From positions 1 to 60,838 of the forward strand of contig CAMNBU010000012.1 of NCBI GenBank assembly GCA_946533395.1: a DNA stretch of 60,838 nt. Reading direction: 5' to 3'. The position numbers and the translations under genes are program-made. Origin of the DNA: UBA4292 sp002395865 (GTDB lineage Bacteria; Bacillota; Clostridia; Lachnospirales; Lachnospiraceae). The notes below the pieces were generated by a model. That model saw only the letters and a program-made list of their open reading frames with translations. It had not been told where the DNA came from and did no database searches. Positions 1-9,455 of this stretch are shown here, piece by piece (positions within the stretch are counted from its first letter, which is position 1; each line of letters starts with the position of its first letter).

Positions 1-894
1 AAGGACAGAGATATCGCGATGGTTTTCCAGAACTACGCTCTGTATCCTCACATGTCAGTTTATGATAACATGGCATTTGGTCTTAAGCTGAGAAAGGTTC
101 CGAAGAACGAGATCGACAAGGCTGTTCAGGAAGCTGCCCGTATCCTTGGTATCGAGAACCTGCTTGATCGTAAGCCGAAGGCTCTTTCAGGTGGTCAGAG
201 ACAGCGTGTTGCCATGGGTCGTGCAATCGTTCGTAACCCTAAGGTATTCCTTATGGACGAGCCTCTTTCAAACCTCGATGCAAAGCTCCGTGTACAGATG
301 AGAATTGAGATCTCCAAGCTCCATCAGAGACTTGAGGCTACCATCATCTACGTTACACACGATCAGACAGAGGCTATGACTCTGGGTACCAGGATCGTTG
401 TTCTTAAGGATGGTATCATCCAGCAGGTAGATACTCCTCAGAATCTGTATGATAAGCCCGCTAACAAGTTCGTTGCAGGTTTCATCGGATCTCCTCAGAT
501 GAACCTTATCTCTGCTACAGTTGATACAGAGGGTTCACAGGTAGTCATCAGATTTGGTGAGCACAAGGTTACTCTTCCCGAGGCTAAGGCTCGCGTTCTT
601 GCAGACGCAGGCTACATCGGAAAGGAAGTTATCTTCGGTATCCGTCCTGAGGACATCCATGACGAGCCCGCATTCATCCAGGCTTGCCCGAACGCGCTTG
701 TTGAGGCTACTATCAGAGTATACGAGCTTCTCGGTGCCGAGGTATTCCTGTACTTCGATGTCAATGACGTATCCTTCACAGCAAGAGTTAACCCTCGTAC
801 ACCTGCAAGACCCGGTGATACGGTTCGTTTCGCTCTTGATATGTCCAAGATCCACGTATTCGACAAAGAGACAGAGAACGTTATCCTTAACTAA
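1..894 (+). CDS. Sugar ABC transporter ATP-binding protein, MsmX/UgpC type (5' truncated)
   Basis: The reading frame is open from base 1, so the N-terminus with the Walker A loop lies outside the window. Visible parts are the Q-loop (VFQNYALYPHMSV), the signature LSGGQRQRVAMGRA, Walker B VFLMDEPLSNLDAKL and the switch histidine in YVTHDQTEAMTL. They are followed by a C-terminal extension of about 130 residues of the TOBE/MalK type. This extended form is the shared energising ATPase of carbohydrate importers (MsmX, MsmK, UgpC), acting at the cytoplasmic face of the membrane with separately encoded permeases. No permease gene is adjacent, which fits a multi-client ATPase. The codon choice looks optimised for high expression, like the ribosomal genes and unlike the next gene. 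The family is certain; the substrate cannot be told. Confidence 0.93.
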   Translation, partial: KDRDIAMVFQNYALYPHMSVYDNMAFGLKLRKVPKNEIDKAVQEAARILGIENLLDRKPKALSGGQRQRVAMGRAIVRNPKVFLMDEPLSNLDAKLRVQMRIEISKLHQRLEATIIYVTHDQTEAMTLGTRIVVLKDGIIQQVDTPQNLYDKPANKFVAGFIGSPQMNLISATVDTEGSQVVIRFGEHKVTLPEAKARVLADAGYIGKEVIFGIRPEDIHDEPAFIQACPNALVEATIRVYELLGAEVFLYFDVNDVSFTARVNPRTPARPGDTVRFALDMSKIHVFDKETENVILN

Positions 895-906
895 TCTGAG
901 AATTGC

Positions 907-936
907 CGGCCGCAGCTTACGCTGCGGCCGTTTTTT
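907..936 (+). terminator. Rho-independent terminator
   Basis: A perfect 10-bp stem (CGGCCGCAGC / GCTGCGGCCG) with loop TTAC is followed by six T residues. It starts 12 bases after the ABC ATPase stop codon. Confidence 0.95.
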
Positions 937-1081
937 GCATTAAAAATCTTTAAAAACCACCGCTTTTACCTAATTTTAATAAAAATCCTCTTCCATTTTT
1001 TTTGAAAATGAATTAGAATATACTGGATTATAGCCATGCGGCGCAGCCGTATACATTATGAAGGTAGTATGGAGGTCGTAG

Positions 1082-2170
1082 ATGATTTCAAATCAGATAC
1101 TGCAGAGCACTATAGACGGACTTAAGGGCATCACAAGGATCGAACTCTGTATCTGCGATACGGAGGGCAGGGAGCTGGTGAGCACCTCGCAGCAGATGGA
1201 TGTGGTTCCGGCACAGGTCACTTCCTTCGTGGATTCCGCCGCGGACAGCCAGCAGCTGTCAGGCTGCCAGTTTTTCAAGATATATGATGAACACAAGCTG
1301 GAGTACATACTTCTCGCGAAGGGCTCGAGCGACGACGTGTACATGGTGGGCAAGATAGCCGCGTTCCAGATTCAGAATCTGATCGTGGCATACAAGGAGC
1401 GCTTCGACAAGGATAACTTCATCAAGAACCTTCTTCTGGACAATCTTCTCCTTGTGGACATCTACAACAGGGCTAAAAAGCTCCACATCGAGACCTCGGT
1501 GAGACGTGTAGTTTATATAGTCGAGACCAAGAACGAGAAGGATACGAGTGCGCTCGAGACGGTGAGGAGCATGTTCTCCTCGAAGGGAAAGGATTTCGTC
1601 ACAGCCATCGACGAGAAGAATATCATCATCGTCAAGGAGCTGCGCATAGACGAGAGCTACGAGGATCTGGACAAGACTGCCAATACCATTCTCGACATGC
1701 TCAACACCGAGGCTATGACGCAGGTTCACGTGGCTTACGGAACCATTATCAATGAGATCAAGGAGGTCTCGAAGTCGTATAAGGAAGCGAAGATGGCTCT
1801 GGATGTGGGCAAGATATTCTACAGCGACAAGAATGTCATCGCCTACAGCAACCTGGGCATCGGAAGACTTATATACCAGCTGCCCCTGCCTCTTTGCAGG
1901 ATGTTTATCAAGGAGATATTCGAGGGCAAAAACCCCGACGAGTTCGACGAGGAGACTCTCTCCACCATCAACAAGTTCTTTGACAACAGCCTGAATGTGT
2001 CGGAGACATCCCGCCAGCTCTATATTCACAGAAACACTCTGGTGTACAGGCTGGATAAGCTGCAGAAGATGACCGGGCTGGACATAAGGGTATTTGAGGA
2101 TGCGATCACATTTAAGATCGCTCTCATGGTGGTGAAGTATATGAAGTACATGGAGAAGACTGATTACTGA
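1082..2170 (+). CDS. PucR/CdaR-family transcriptional regulator
   Basis: This 362-residue protein ends in a PucR-type helix-turn-helix (about residues 303-340, with TSRQLYIHRNTLVYRLDKL). The middle GGDEF-like linker region is also typical of the sugar-diacid regulator (CdaR) and PucR families. The first ~110 residues look like a small sensor domain (ICDTEGRELVSTSQQ), which in related proteins binds a metabolite. It follows a terminator and so has its own transcript. An SD-like GGAGG lies about 6 bases before the ATG. Its target may be the carbohydrate transport functions next door, but that is only positional inference. The ligand is unknown. Confidence 0.85.
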   Translation: MISNQILQSTIDGLKGITRIELCICDTEGRELVSTSQQMDVVPAQVTSFVDSAADSQQLSGCQFFKIYDEHKLEYILLAKGSSDDVYMVGKIAAFQIQNLIVAYKERFDKDNFIKNLLLDNLLLVDIYNRAKKLHIETSVRRVVYIVETKNEKDTSALETVRSMFSSKGKDFVTAIDEKNIIIVKELRIDESYEDLDKTANTILDMLNTEAMTQVHVAYGTIINEIKEVSKSYKEAKMALDVGKIFYSDKNVIAYSNLGIGRLIYQLPLPLCRMFIKEIFEGKNPDEFDEETLSTINKFFDNSLNVSETSRQLYIHRNTLVYRLDKLQKMTGLDIRVFEDAITFKIALMVVKYMKYMEKTDY

Positions 2171-2211
2171 TGCAGCTTATGTATCGGGCAGAAATATTAC
2201 GATAACTGTAG

Positions 2212-2233
2212 CGCCTCGGCCCTCGGGCCGGGG
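2212..2233 (+). other. GC-rich hairpin before ctpA
   Basis: CCTCGGCC, loop CTCG, GGCCGGGG forms an 8-bp stem with one G-U pair. There is no T-tract, so it is not a standard terminator. It sits between the regulator gene and the protease gene. Confidence 0.4.
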
Positions 2234-2255
2234 CATTGTGATAAGAGGTAGGACA

Positions 2256-3545
2256 GTGGAACAGTTTTACGAAGAGAACGGCGGCGCAGGCGCTGCCCCC
2301 AACAACGGAAGGAATAACAAAAAGAAGGGCGGCGGAAGCTTTTTCATAGGCTTTGCTGTCGGCTTTTTTATCATGTGCCTGATATCTGTCGGACTTATTC
2401 TTCTTGAGAGGGATCTGATACTGAAGAAGCTTCAGGCGATCCCTTCGGGGGAGACCGAAACCTCCGACAGCAAGGCGCTGTCGGCCATCACGGACAAGAT
2501 GAAGCTCATAGAGGATGAGATCGACGCGACCTTCCTCTACGAGGTCGATTACGAAAAGATGGGTGACGAAGTCTACAAGGCCATGGTAAATGCCCTCGGC
2601 GACAAGTACAGCACCTATTATACGGTGGATGAGTACAAGGCCATGCAGGCGTCCACCTCCGGCACCTACGCGGGCCTGGGAGCTCTCGTCAGCAAGGACG
2701 ACGACACCGGCTACATAAAGATCGTATCGCTTTTCGAGAACAGCGGCGCCCTCGAGGCAGGCATCAAGGAGGGCGACATGGTGAAGGCCATAGAGGGCCA
2801 GTCAGTGGTGGACATGGAGCTCACCTACGCGACCAGTATCATGAAGGGCGAGAAGAACACCCAGGTAAACGTCACCATGTACAGACCCTCCACCGGCGAG
2901 ACATGGGATTTGACCGTCACCAGGCGCGAGATAGAATTAAAGAGCGTGGGCAGCAGGATGCTCGACGACGGCATAGGCTATATAGCCGTCGAGCAGTTCG
3001 AGGCAAATACGGCAGGGCAGTTCAGGAAGGAACTCGAGTCCATCAAGGAGCAGGGCGCGAAGGCAGTGATCATAGACATAAGGAGCAATCCGGGAGGTCT
3101 GGTGAATACCGTCGTAAATATGTGCGACGCGCTTCTTCCGAAGGGGCTTGTGGTATATACTGAGGACAAGAACGGCAGAAGGAGCGAGTACACCTCGTCG
3201 AGCAACTGCGATGACATACCCATCGCGGTACTCGTGGACGGCGATTCGGCCTCTGCCTCGGAGATATTTGCGGGGGCTATGCAGGACTACGAAAGAGGCC
3301 CGGTAATAGGCACTCAGACCTACGGAAAGGGCATCGTCCAGACGATAGTGCCCTTAAAGGACGGCACGGCGCTGAAGCTTACCGTATCGACATATTATAC
3401 GCCGAAGGGCAGATGCATACACGGGACCGGTATCGAGCCCGACATCATCGTCGAGTACGATGAGGAGAAGGCCTCCACAGGCGAGTGGAGGGATGATACG
3501 CAGGTCATGGCGGCGTATGAATATCTGCTGGAGAAGATAAAGTGA
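2256..3545 (+). CDS. S41 C-terminal processing peptidase (CtpA/CtpB type)
   Basis: A membrane-anchored serine protease of about 429 residues. A Lys/Asn-rich cytosolic tail is followed by one transmembrane helix (FFIGFAVGFFIMCLISVG), a PDZ domain (GLGALVSK... to YRPSTG) and the S41 catalytic core. The catalytic residues by family alignment are Ser333 (middle Ser of SASASE), Lys358 and Gln362 (YGKGIVQ). Such proteases cleave C-termini of extracytoplasmic proteins. The frame is also open from a GTG at 2238. The GTG at 2256 is preferred because AGGTAGG sits just upstream. The stop codon overlaps the uvrB start, so the two genes are translationally coupled. Confidence 0.92.
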   Translation: MEQFYEENGGAGAAPNNGRNNKKKGGGSFFIGFAVGFFIMCLISVGLILLERDLILKKLQAIPSGETETSDSKALSAITDKMKLIEDEIDATFLYEVDYEKMGDEVYKAMVNALGDKYSTYYTVDEYKAMQASTSGTYAGLGALVSKDDDTGYIKIVSLFENSGALEAGIKEGDMVKAIEGQSVVDMELTYATSIMKGEKNTQVNVTMYRPSTGETWDLTVTRREIELKSVGSRMLDDGIGYIAVEQFEANTAGQFRKELESIKEQGAKAVIIDIRSNPGGLVNTVVNMCDALLPKGLVVYTEDKNGRRSEYTSSSNCDDIPIAVLVDGDSASASEIFAGAMQDYERGPVIGTQTYGKGIVQTIVPLKDGTALKLTVSTYYTPKGRCIHGTGIEPDIIVEYDEEKASTGEWRDDTQVMAAYEYLLEKIK

Positions 3546-5518
3546 ATTTCAAATTACACTCAGACTACAAGCCCACGGGAGACCAGCCGCGCGCCATAGC
3601 GGACCTCGTGGAGGGCTTTAAGCAGGGCAATCAGTTCCAGACACTTCTGGGAGTCACGGGTTCGGGCAAGACCTACACCATGGCAAATGTAATAGCGGCC
3701 CTTAACAGGCCGACTCTGGTGCTTGCCCACAATAAGACCCTCGCGGGCCAGCTCTACGCGGAGTTCAAGGAGTTCTTCCCTGAGAACGCCGTGGAGTTTT
3801 TCGTGTCATACTACGACTATTACCAGCCGGAGGCGTACGTTCCCTCGAAGGATCAGTATATCGAGAAGGATTCGTCCGTTAATGATGAGATAGACAAGCT
3901 GCGCCACTCTGCCACGGCGGCTCTTTCAGAGCGGCGGGATGTCGTCATCGTGGCTTCTGTGTCGTGCATATACGGTCTCGGAAGCCCCATCGACTACCAG
4001 GAGATGGTCATAAGCCTGCGCCCCGGCATGAGGCGCGACCGCGACGAGGTAATCCGCAGGCTGGTGGACATACAGTACGCAAGAAATGATATGGATTTTA
4101 CGCGCGGAACCTTCCGAGTGAGAGGCGATGTTGTGGAGATATTCCCCGCAGCCAGCTCCGACCTTGCGATCAGGGTGGAGTTTTTCGGCGATGAGGTGGA
4201 CAGGATAAGCGAGTTCGATCCATTGACCGGAGGAGTCCGCACGACCCTGAACCACGTGGCTGTATTTCCTGCGTCCCACTATGTGGTCTCGCATGAGAAG
4301 CTCACGGCCGCGACAGAGGCGATCCTCCGGGAGATGGAGGGGTGCGTGGATGATTTCAGGCGAAGGGACAAGCTCATAGAGGCTCAGAGGCTCGAGGAGA
4401 GGACCAGGTACGATGTGGAGATCATGCGCGAGACGGGCTTCTGCTCGGGTATAGAGAACTACTCAAGACATCTGACAGGCATGGGGCCCGGAGAGCCGCC
4501 CTATACGCTTCTGGACTATTTCCCGAAGGATTTCATACTGATGGTGGATGAGTCACACATGACGCTTCCGCAGGTCAGGGGAATGTACAACGGCGACCGC
4601 GCGAGAAAGCAGACACTGGTCGACTACGGCTTCAGACTGCCCTCGGCTTTAGATAACAGGCCGCTTAACTTCACGGAGTTTGAGGACCACCTGAATCAGG
4701 TGCTCTTCGTCTCGGCCACGCCCGGTCCCTACGAGGAGGAGCACGAGCTCCTTCGCACGGAGCAGGTGATAAGGCCCACGGGCCTTCTGGACCCGGAGGT
4801 GTCCGTGAGACCCGTAAACGGCCAGATAGACGATCTGCTCGGCGAGATAAGAAAGACGGTCGAGGCTAAAGACAAGGTGCTGGTCACGACGCTCACGAAG
4901 AAGATGGCGGAGGATCTGACTGATTATCTGAGGGATGTCGGAGTCCGCGTGAAATACATGCACTCGGATATAGATACTCTCGAGCGAGCTCAGATCATCA
5001 GGGATATGAGACTGGACGTGTTTGATGTGCTGGTGGGTATCAACCTCTTGCGGGAGGGCCTCGACATACCCGAGATAGGCCTTGTGGCGATACTCGATGC
5101 CGACAAGGAGGGCTTTCTGCGCTCCGACACCGCTCTCATACAGACGATAGGGCGCGCGGCCAGAAATGTGAACGGACATGTGATAATGTACGCCGATACC
5201 GTCACCGGCTCGATGAAGAGGGCGATAGACGAGACAGCAAGGCGCCGTGAGATACAGGATCGCTACAACAGGGAGCACGGCATCACTCCGAAGTCGATAG
5301 AGAAGGCCGTCAGGGACGTGATAACCATTTCCGCCCCCGGGAAGGCCGCGGATGCGCCCCGGAAGGACCCCGAGTCCATGAGCGACGAGGAGCTTAGGAA
5401 GTTCATAGAGCAGACGGAGAGGAAGATGAAGAAGGCGGCGGCAGAGCTTGATTTCGAGAACGCCGCAATACTTCGCGACAAGTTGAAGGAGATGAAGATA
5501 GTTCTTCTGAATAGATAA
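3542..5518 (+). CDS. uvrB: Excinuclease ABC subunit B
   Basis: Damage-verifying helicase-like subunit of nucleotide excision repair. The 658 residues match the family length. Walker A is GVTGSGKT (residues 38-45). The DNA-gripping beta-hairpin is recognisable in YYDYYQPEAYVPSKDQYIEK. Motif II is VDESH, and FVSATPG and QTIGRAARNVNG are helicase motifs III and VI. A UVR domain that binds UvrA or UvrC closes the C-terminus (DFENAAILRDKLKEMK). It starts with GTG in a GTGA overlap with the protease stop and ends in a 1-base overlap with uvrA. No LexA box was recognised upstream. Confidence 0.98.
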   Translation: MNFKLHSDYKPTGDQPRAIADLVEGFKQGNQFQTLLGVTGSGKTYTMANVIAALNRPTLVLAHNKTLAGQLYAEFKEFFPENAVEFFVSYYDYYQPEAYVPSKDQYIEKDSSVNDEIDKLRHSATAALSERRDVVIVASVSCIYGLGSPIDYQEMVISLRPGMRRDRDEVIRRLVDIQYARNDMDFTRGTFRVRGDVVEIFPAASSDLAIRVEFFGDEVDRISEFDPLTGGVRTTLNHVAVFPASHYVVSHEKLTAATEAILREMEGCVDDFRRRDKLIEAQRLEERTRYDVEIMRETGFCSGIENYSRHLTGMGPGEPPYTLLDYFPKDFILMVDESHMTLPQVRGMYNGDRARKQTLVDYGFRLPSALDNRPLNFTEFEDHLNQVLFVSATPGPYEEEHELLRTEQVIRPTGLLDPEVSVRPVNGQIDDLLGEIRKTVEAKDKVLVTTLTKKMAEDLTDYLRDVGVRVKYMHSDIDTLERAQIIRDMRLDVFDVLVGINLLREGLDIPEIGLVAILDADKEGFLRSDTALIQTIGRAARNVNGHVIMYADTVTGSMKRAIDETARRREIQDRYNREHGITPKSIEKAVRDVITISAPGKAADAPRKDPESMSDEELRKFIEQTERKMKKAAAELDFENAAILRDKLKEMKIVLLNR

Positions 5519-8349
5519 TGGATGAATTCATAAGAATAAGGGGTGCCGCAGAGCACAACCTGAAGAACATAAATATAGATATTCCGAGGAATAAGCTGGT
5601 GGTAATGACCGGCGTGTCCGGCTCGGGCAAGAGCTCACTGGCCTTTGACACCATCTACGCGGAGGGACAGAGGAGATACATGGAATCCCTCTCGTCATAC
5701 GCGAGGCAGTTCCTCGGCCAGATGGAGAAGCCGAATGTGGAGAGCATTGACGGGCTCTCACCCGCTATATCCATCGACCAGAAGTCCACGAATAAAAACC
5801 CCAGATCCACGGTGGGAACCGTGACGGAGATATATGACTACCTGAGACTGCTGTTTGCCAGAGCCGGCATACCGCACTGCCCTCAGTGCGGGCGCGAGAT
5901 AAGGCGCCAGACCGTCGACGAGATGGTGGATCAGGTGATGAAGCTTAATGAGGGCACGAAGATATTTATAGAGGCCCCGGTGGTGCGCGGAAGAAAGGGA
6001 GAGCATGTAAAGCTTCTCGAATCCGCCGCAAGAAGCGGCTATGTGCGCGCGAGGATCGACGGTATAGTATATGAGCTTTCTGAAAATGTGGCGCTCGAGA
6101 AGAACAAAAAGCACGATATAGAGATAGTCATCGACCGTCTGGCGGTCCGCGATGGAATACAGACGAGGCTGTCGGGCTCTTTGGAGACCGCGCAGAAGCT
6201 TGCCCACGGGCTCGCGAACGTGGTGACCACGGAGGGGGAGAAGCTGTCATTTTCACAGAGCTTCTCGTGCCCCGACTGCGAGATAACCATAGAGGAGGTG
6301 GAGCCCAGAAGCTTCTCCTTCAACAACCCATTCGGAGCCTGCCCCAAGTGCGCGGGACTTGGTTTTTCCATGGAGTTCGACGAGGACCTGATGATACCGG
6401 ACAAATCGCTCTCCATTGACCAGGGCGCCATAAGCGTGCTGGGCTGGCAGTCGTCGAACACTAAGGGAAGCTTCTCCAGACAGCTTCTCGAGGCTCTGGC
6501 GCAGGAGTACGGCTTCAGGCTCGACGTGCCGTTTGAGAGCTATCCGCAGGATATCCACGACCTTCTGATATACGGCACCGGCAGCAGAAATGTGAAGGTA
6601 CACTACAAGAGCCAGAGGGGCGAGGGAACGTACGATGTGACCTTTGAGGGACTGATCAATAATGTCGCCAGAAGATACCGCGAGACAGGCGCGCAGGCCA
6701 TGAGGAGCGAGTACGAGACATACATGCGCATCTGCCCCTGCACGGAGTGCGGCGGCAGGAGGCTGAAGAAGTCGTCGCTGGCAGTTACCGTAGCGGATAA
6801 GAATATATATGATATGACCGTCATGTCCGTGAGGGACCTGGCGGATTTCGTGCGCGGCATGAAGCTCACGGGCTCCGCGGCGAAGATAAGCGAGGATATC
6901 GTTAAGGAGATCGGAGCCAGGCTCAACTTCCTGTGCGATGTGGGACTGGATTACCTGAGCCTTGCGAGAAGTACCGGCACGCTCTCGGGCGGCGAGGCGC
7001 AGCGAATAAGGCTCGCCACGCAGATAGGCTCCGGACTTGTCGGTGTGGCGTATATACTTGATGAGCCGAGTATCGGCCTTCACCAGAGGGATAACGACAG
7101 GCTCCTTGCAACTCTCATGAGGCTGAGGGATCTGGGCAATTCCGTCATCGTGGTGGAGCACGACGAGGACACCATGAGGGCCGCGGACTATGTCATCGAC
7201 ATAGGGCCGGGTGCGGGCGAGCACGGCGGCGAGGTGGTGGCCTGCGGAACCGCCGAAGAGATAGAAAAGTGCGAGGCATCCGTAACAGGAGCGTATCTAA
7301 GCAAGAGGTGCTTCATACCGGTGCCCGAAAACCGCAGAAAGCCTGCGGGCTTCATGACGGTGCACGGCGCGTGCGAGAACAACCTGAAGGATATAGATGT
7401 GGATTTTCCTCTGGGGGTATTCACCTGCGTCACGGGCGTGTCGGGCTCGGGCAAGAGCTCCCTCGTGAACGAGATACTGTACAAGTTCCTGGAGAAGAAA
7501 TTGAACCGCGCGAAGACCATACCCGGAAAGAGCTCGGGCGTGACCGGATATGAGAAACTCGACAAGGTGATAAACATCGACCAGAGCCCCATAGGACGCA
7601 CTCCCAGATCCAACCCCGCCACCTACACGGGCGTATTCGACATGATAAGGGATCTCTTCGCGTCGACCGTGGACGCGAAGACCAGGGGCTACTCGAAGGG
7701 ACGCTTCAGCTTCAATATAAAGGGCGGAAGGTGCGAGGCCTGCAGCGGCGACGGTATAATAAAGATAGAGATGCATTTTCTGCCCGATGTGTATGTGCCC
7801 TGCGAGATCTGCCACGGAAAGCGCTACAACCGTGAGACTCTGGAGGTGAAATACAAGGACAGGACCATCTCCGATGTGCTGGAAATGACCGTCGAGGAGG
7901 CGGTGGAGTTCTTTAAGAACATACCGCAGATAGCTTCCAAGCTGCAGACACTGATGGATGTGGGGCTCTCCTACATCAAGCTCGGACAGCCCTCGACCAC
8001 GCTCTCGGGCGGCGAGGCGCAGCGCATAAAGCTCGCCACGGAGCTCTCGAGAAAGAGCACGGGCAGGACTGTCTACATACTCGACGAGCCCACGACAGGA
8101 CTGCATTTCGCGGATGTGCACAAGTTGGTCGACATACTTCAGAGGCTCACGGACGGCGGTAACACCGTCATAGTCATAGAGCACAACCTCGATGTGATAA
8201 AGACCGCAGACTACATCATCGACATGGGTCCCGAGGGGGGCGACAAGGGCGGCACCGTGATATGCTGCGGAACTCCCGAGCAGGTCAGCGCCGTAAATGG
8301 CTCATACACGGGCATATACCTCAAAAAATACCTGCTTGAGGGCAAATAG
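5518..8349 (+). CDS. uvrA: Excinuclease ABC subunit A
   Basis: Damage-recognition ATPase of nucleotide excision repair, 943 residues. Two ABC modules are seen: Walker A GVSGSGKSSLAFDT near residue 32 and GVSGSGKSSLVNE near residue 640. Each has its LSGGEAQRI signature and DEPS/DEPT Walker B. Zinc-binding CxxC pairs occur as CPQCG, CPDC with CPKC, and CEAC with CEIC. The ATG overlaps the uvrB TAA by one base, so UvrB and UvrA are made from one message. No uvrC is in the window. Confidence 0.98.
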   Translation: MDEFIRIRGAAEHNLKNINIDIPRNKLVVMTGVSGSGKSSLAFDTIYAEGQRRYMESLSSYARQFLGQMEKPNVESIDGLSPAISIDQKSTNKNPRSTVGTVTEIYDYLRLLFARAGIPHCPQCGREIRRQTVDEMVDQVMKLNEGTKIFIEAPVVRGRKGEHVKLLESAARSGYVRARIDGIVYELSENVALEKNKKHDIEIVIDRLAVRDGIQTRLSGSLETAQKLAHGLANVVTTEGEKLSFSQSFSCPDCEITIEEVEPRSFSFNNPFGACPKCAGLGFSMEFDEDLMIPDKSLSIDQGAISVLGWQSSNTKGSFSRQLLEALAQEYGFRLDVPFESYPQDIHDLLIYGTGSRNVKVHYKSQRGEGTYDVTFEGLINNVARRYRETGAQAMRSEYETYMRICPCTECGGRRLKKSSLAVTVADKNIYDMTVMSVRDLADFVRGMKLTGSAAKISEDIVKEIGARLNFLCDVGLDYLSLARSTGTLSGGEAQRIRLATQIGSGLVGVAYILDEPSIGLHQRDNDRLLATLMRLRDLGNSVIVVEHDEDTMRAADYVIDIGPGAGEHGGEVVACGTAEEIEKCEASVTGAYLSKRCFIPVPENRRKPAGFMTVHGACENNLKDIDVDFPLGVFTCVTGVSGSGKSSLVNEILYKFLEKKLNRAKTIPGKSSGVTGYEKLDKVINIDQSPIGRTPRSNPATYTGVFDMIRDLFASTVDAKTRGYSKGRFSFNIKGGRCEACSGDGIIKIEMHFLPDVYVPCEICHGKRYNRETLEVKYKDRTISDVLEMTVEEAVEFFKNIPQIASKLQTLMDVGLSYIKLGQPSTTLSGGEAQRIKLATELSRKSTGRTVYILDEPTTGLHFADVHKLVDILQRLTDGGNTVIVIEHNLDVIKTADYIIDMGPEGGDKGGTVICCGTPEQVSAVNGSYTGIYLKKYLLEGK

Positions 8350-8352
8350 TGC

Positions 8353-8380
8353 TTGCAATAGGGCTGTCTTTTGATATAAG
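8353..8380 (+). promoter_or_regulatory. Candidate sigma-A promoter for the mreB-like gene
   Basis: TTGCAA (8353-8358), a 16-base spacer and TATAAG (8375-8380) lie just downstream of the uvrA stop. Confidence 0.4.
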
Positions 8381-8408
8381 ATAGCTTTGCAAAGTACGGA
8401 GGATGGGT

Positions 8409-9392
8409 ATGGTTTTATCAAACGATATAGGAATCGATCTGGGCACCGCGAGTGTCCTCGTATATATAAAGGGAAGAGGCGTCATTCTTAAGGAGCCGAG
8501 CGTCGTGGTCGTGGACCGCGAGGCAGGCACGATAAAGGCGATAGGCGAGGAGGCGCGCACCATGATAGGGCGCACCCCCGGCAATATAACCGCTGTCCGC
8601 CCCTTAAGACAGGGCGTCATAAGCGACTACAAGATCACGGAGCAGATGCTGAAGTACTTCATCAGGAAGGCCGTGGGCAAAAGGACGCTTCGAAGACCCC
8701 GTATCTGCGTGTGCGTGCCCAGTCAGGTCACTGAGGTAGAGAAGAAGGCGGTGGAGGATGCCACATACGCGGCAGGAGCGAGAGAGGTGACTGTCATCGA
8801 GGAGCCTCTGGCAGCTGCCATAGGCGCGGGCATCGATATCACGAAGCCTGTCGGAAATATGATCGTGGACATCGGAGGAGGAACCTCTGATATCGCTGTC
8901 ATTTCACTCGGAGGCACCGTGGTATCCACATCCATTAGGATCGCGGGCGATGATTTCGACGAGGCCATCGTGCGCTACATGCGAAAGAAGCACAGCCTGC
9001 TGATAGGCGAGAGGACTGCCGAGGATATAAAGATAAGCATCGGTACCTGCTACAGCATGCCTGACATGAAGACCATGGAGGTCAGGGGCAGGAACCTCGT
9101 CACGGGACTTCCTAAGACCATCACATTTACATCGGATGAGGCTGTGGAAGCGCTTTCTGAGACGGTGGGTCAGGTCATAGACGCCATCAGAAATGTCCTT
9201 GAGCGCACACCGCCGGAGCTCGCGGCGGACATATCCGACAGGGGCATACTGCTCACGGGAGGAGGAGCGCTTCTGGGAGGCCTCGAGGAGCTCATAGAGG
9301 AGAAGACCGGTATACACACCATCACCGCGGAGGACCCCATGTCCTGCGTGTGCAGGGGTACCGGCAAATATCTGGATTATCTGAATTCGTAA
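8409..9392 (+). CDS. MreB/Mbl-like rod-shape actin homologue
   Basis: This bacterial actin-family protein of about 327 residues forms membrane-associated filaments that guide cell-wall synthesis. Seen motifs are the first phosphate loop (DIGIDLGTASVLVY), the second (IVDIGGGTSDIAVISLGG) and the adenosine loop (LLTGGGALLGGLEEL). The ATG at 8409 is chosen over the in-frame ATG at 8403 because GGAGG at 8398-8402 gives a 6-base spacing only to the later one. No mreC or mreD follows, so this is a stand-alone paralogue. MreB, Mbl and MreBH cannot be separated by eye. Confidence 0.92.
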   Translation: MVLSNDIGIDLGTASVLVYIKGRGVILKEPSVVVVDREAGTIKAIGEEARTMIGRTPGNITAVRPLRQGVISDYKITEQMLKYFIRKAVGKRTLRRPRICVCVPSQVTEVEKKAVEDATYAAGAREVTVIEEPLAAAIGAGIDITKPVGNMIVDIGGGTSDIAVISLGGTVVSTSIRIAGDDFDEAIVRYMRKKHSLLIGERTAEDIKISIGTCYSMPDMKTMEVRGRNLVTGLPKTITFTSDEAVEALSETVGQVIDAIRNVLERTPPELAADISDRGILLTGGGALLGGLEELIEEKTGIHTITAEDPMSCVCRGTGKYLDYLNS

Positions 9393-9396
9393 ACAC

Positions 9397-9429
9397 GACC
9401 CCTTCGTGTGCGGCTGCACCGGAGGGGTC
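9397..9429 (+). terminator. Possible weak terminator hairpin
   Basis: GACCCCT pairs with AGGGGTC around a 19-base loop just after the mreB-like stop. There is no T-tract, so termination is uncertain. Confidence 0.35.
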
Positions 9430-9455
9430 ATAGCACTTAATGACGGAGAAAGCGG

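Noticed and set aside
1002..1024. Promoter for the PucR/CdaR gene (TTGAAA and TATACT)
   Set aside because: The spacer is only 11 bases, too short for a sigma-A promoter.
1259..2029. Minus-strand open frame of 256 codons
   Set aside because: Shadow of the PucR/CdaR regulator gene, whose helix-turn-helix is clear on the + strand.
3500..5520. LexA box near uvrB-uvrA
   Set aside because: No GAAC-N4-GTTC type operator was seen upstream of ctpA or uvrB.
6253..7224. Minus-strand open frame opposite uvrA
   Set aside because: Antisense to conserved UvrA motifs; no start site or recognisable domain.
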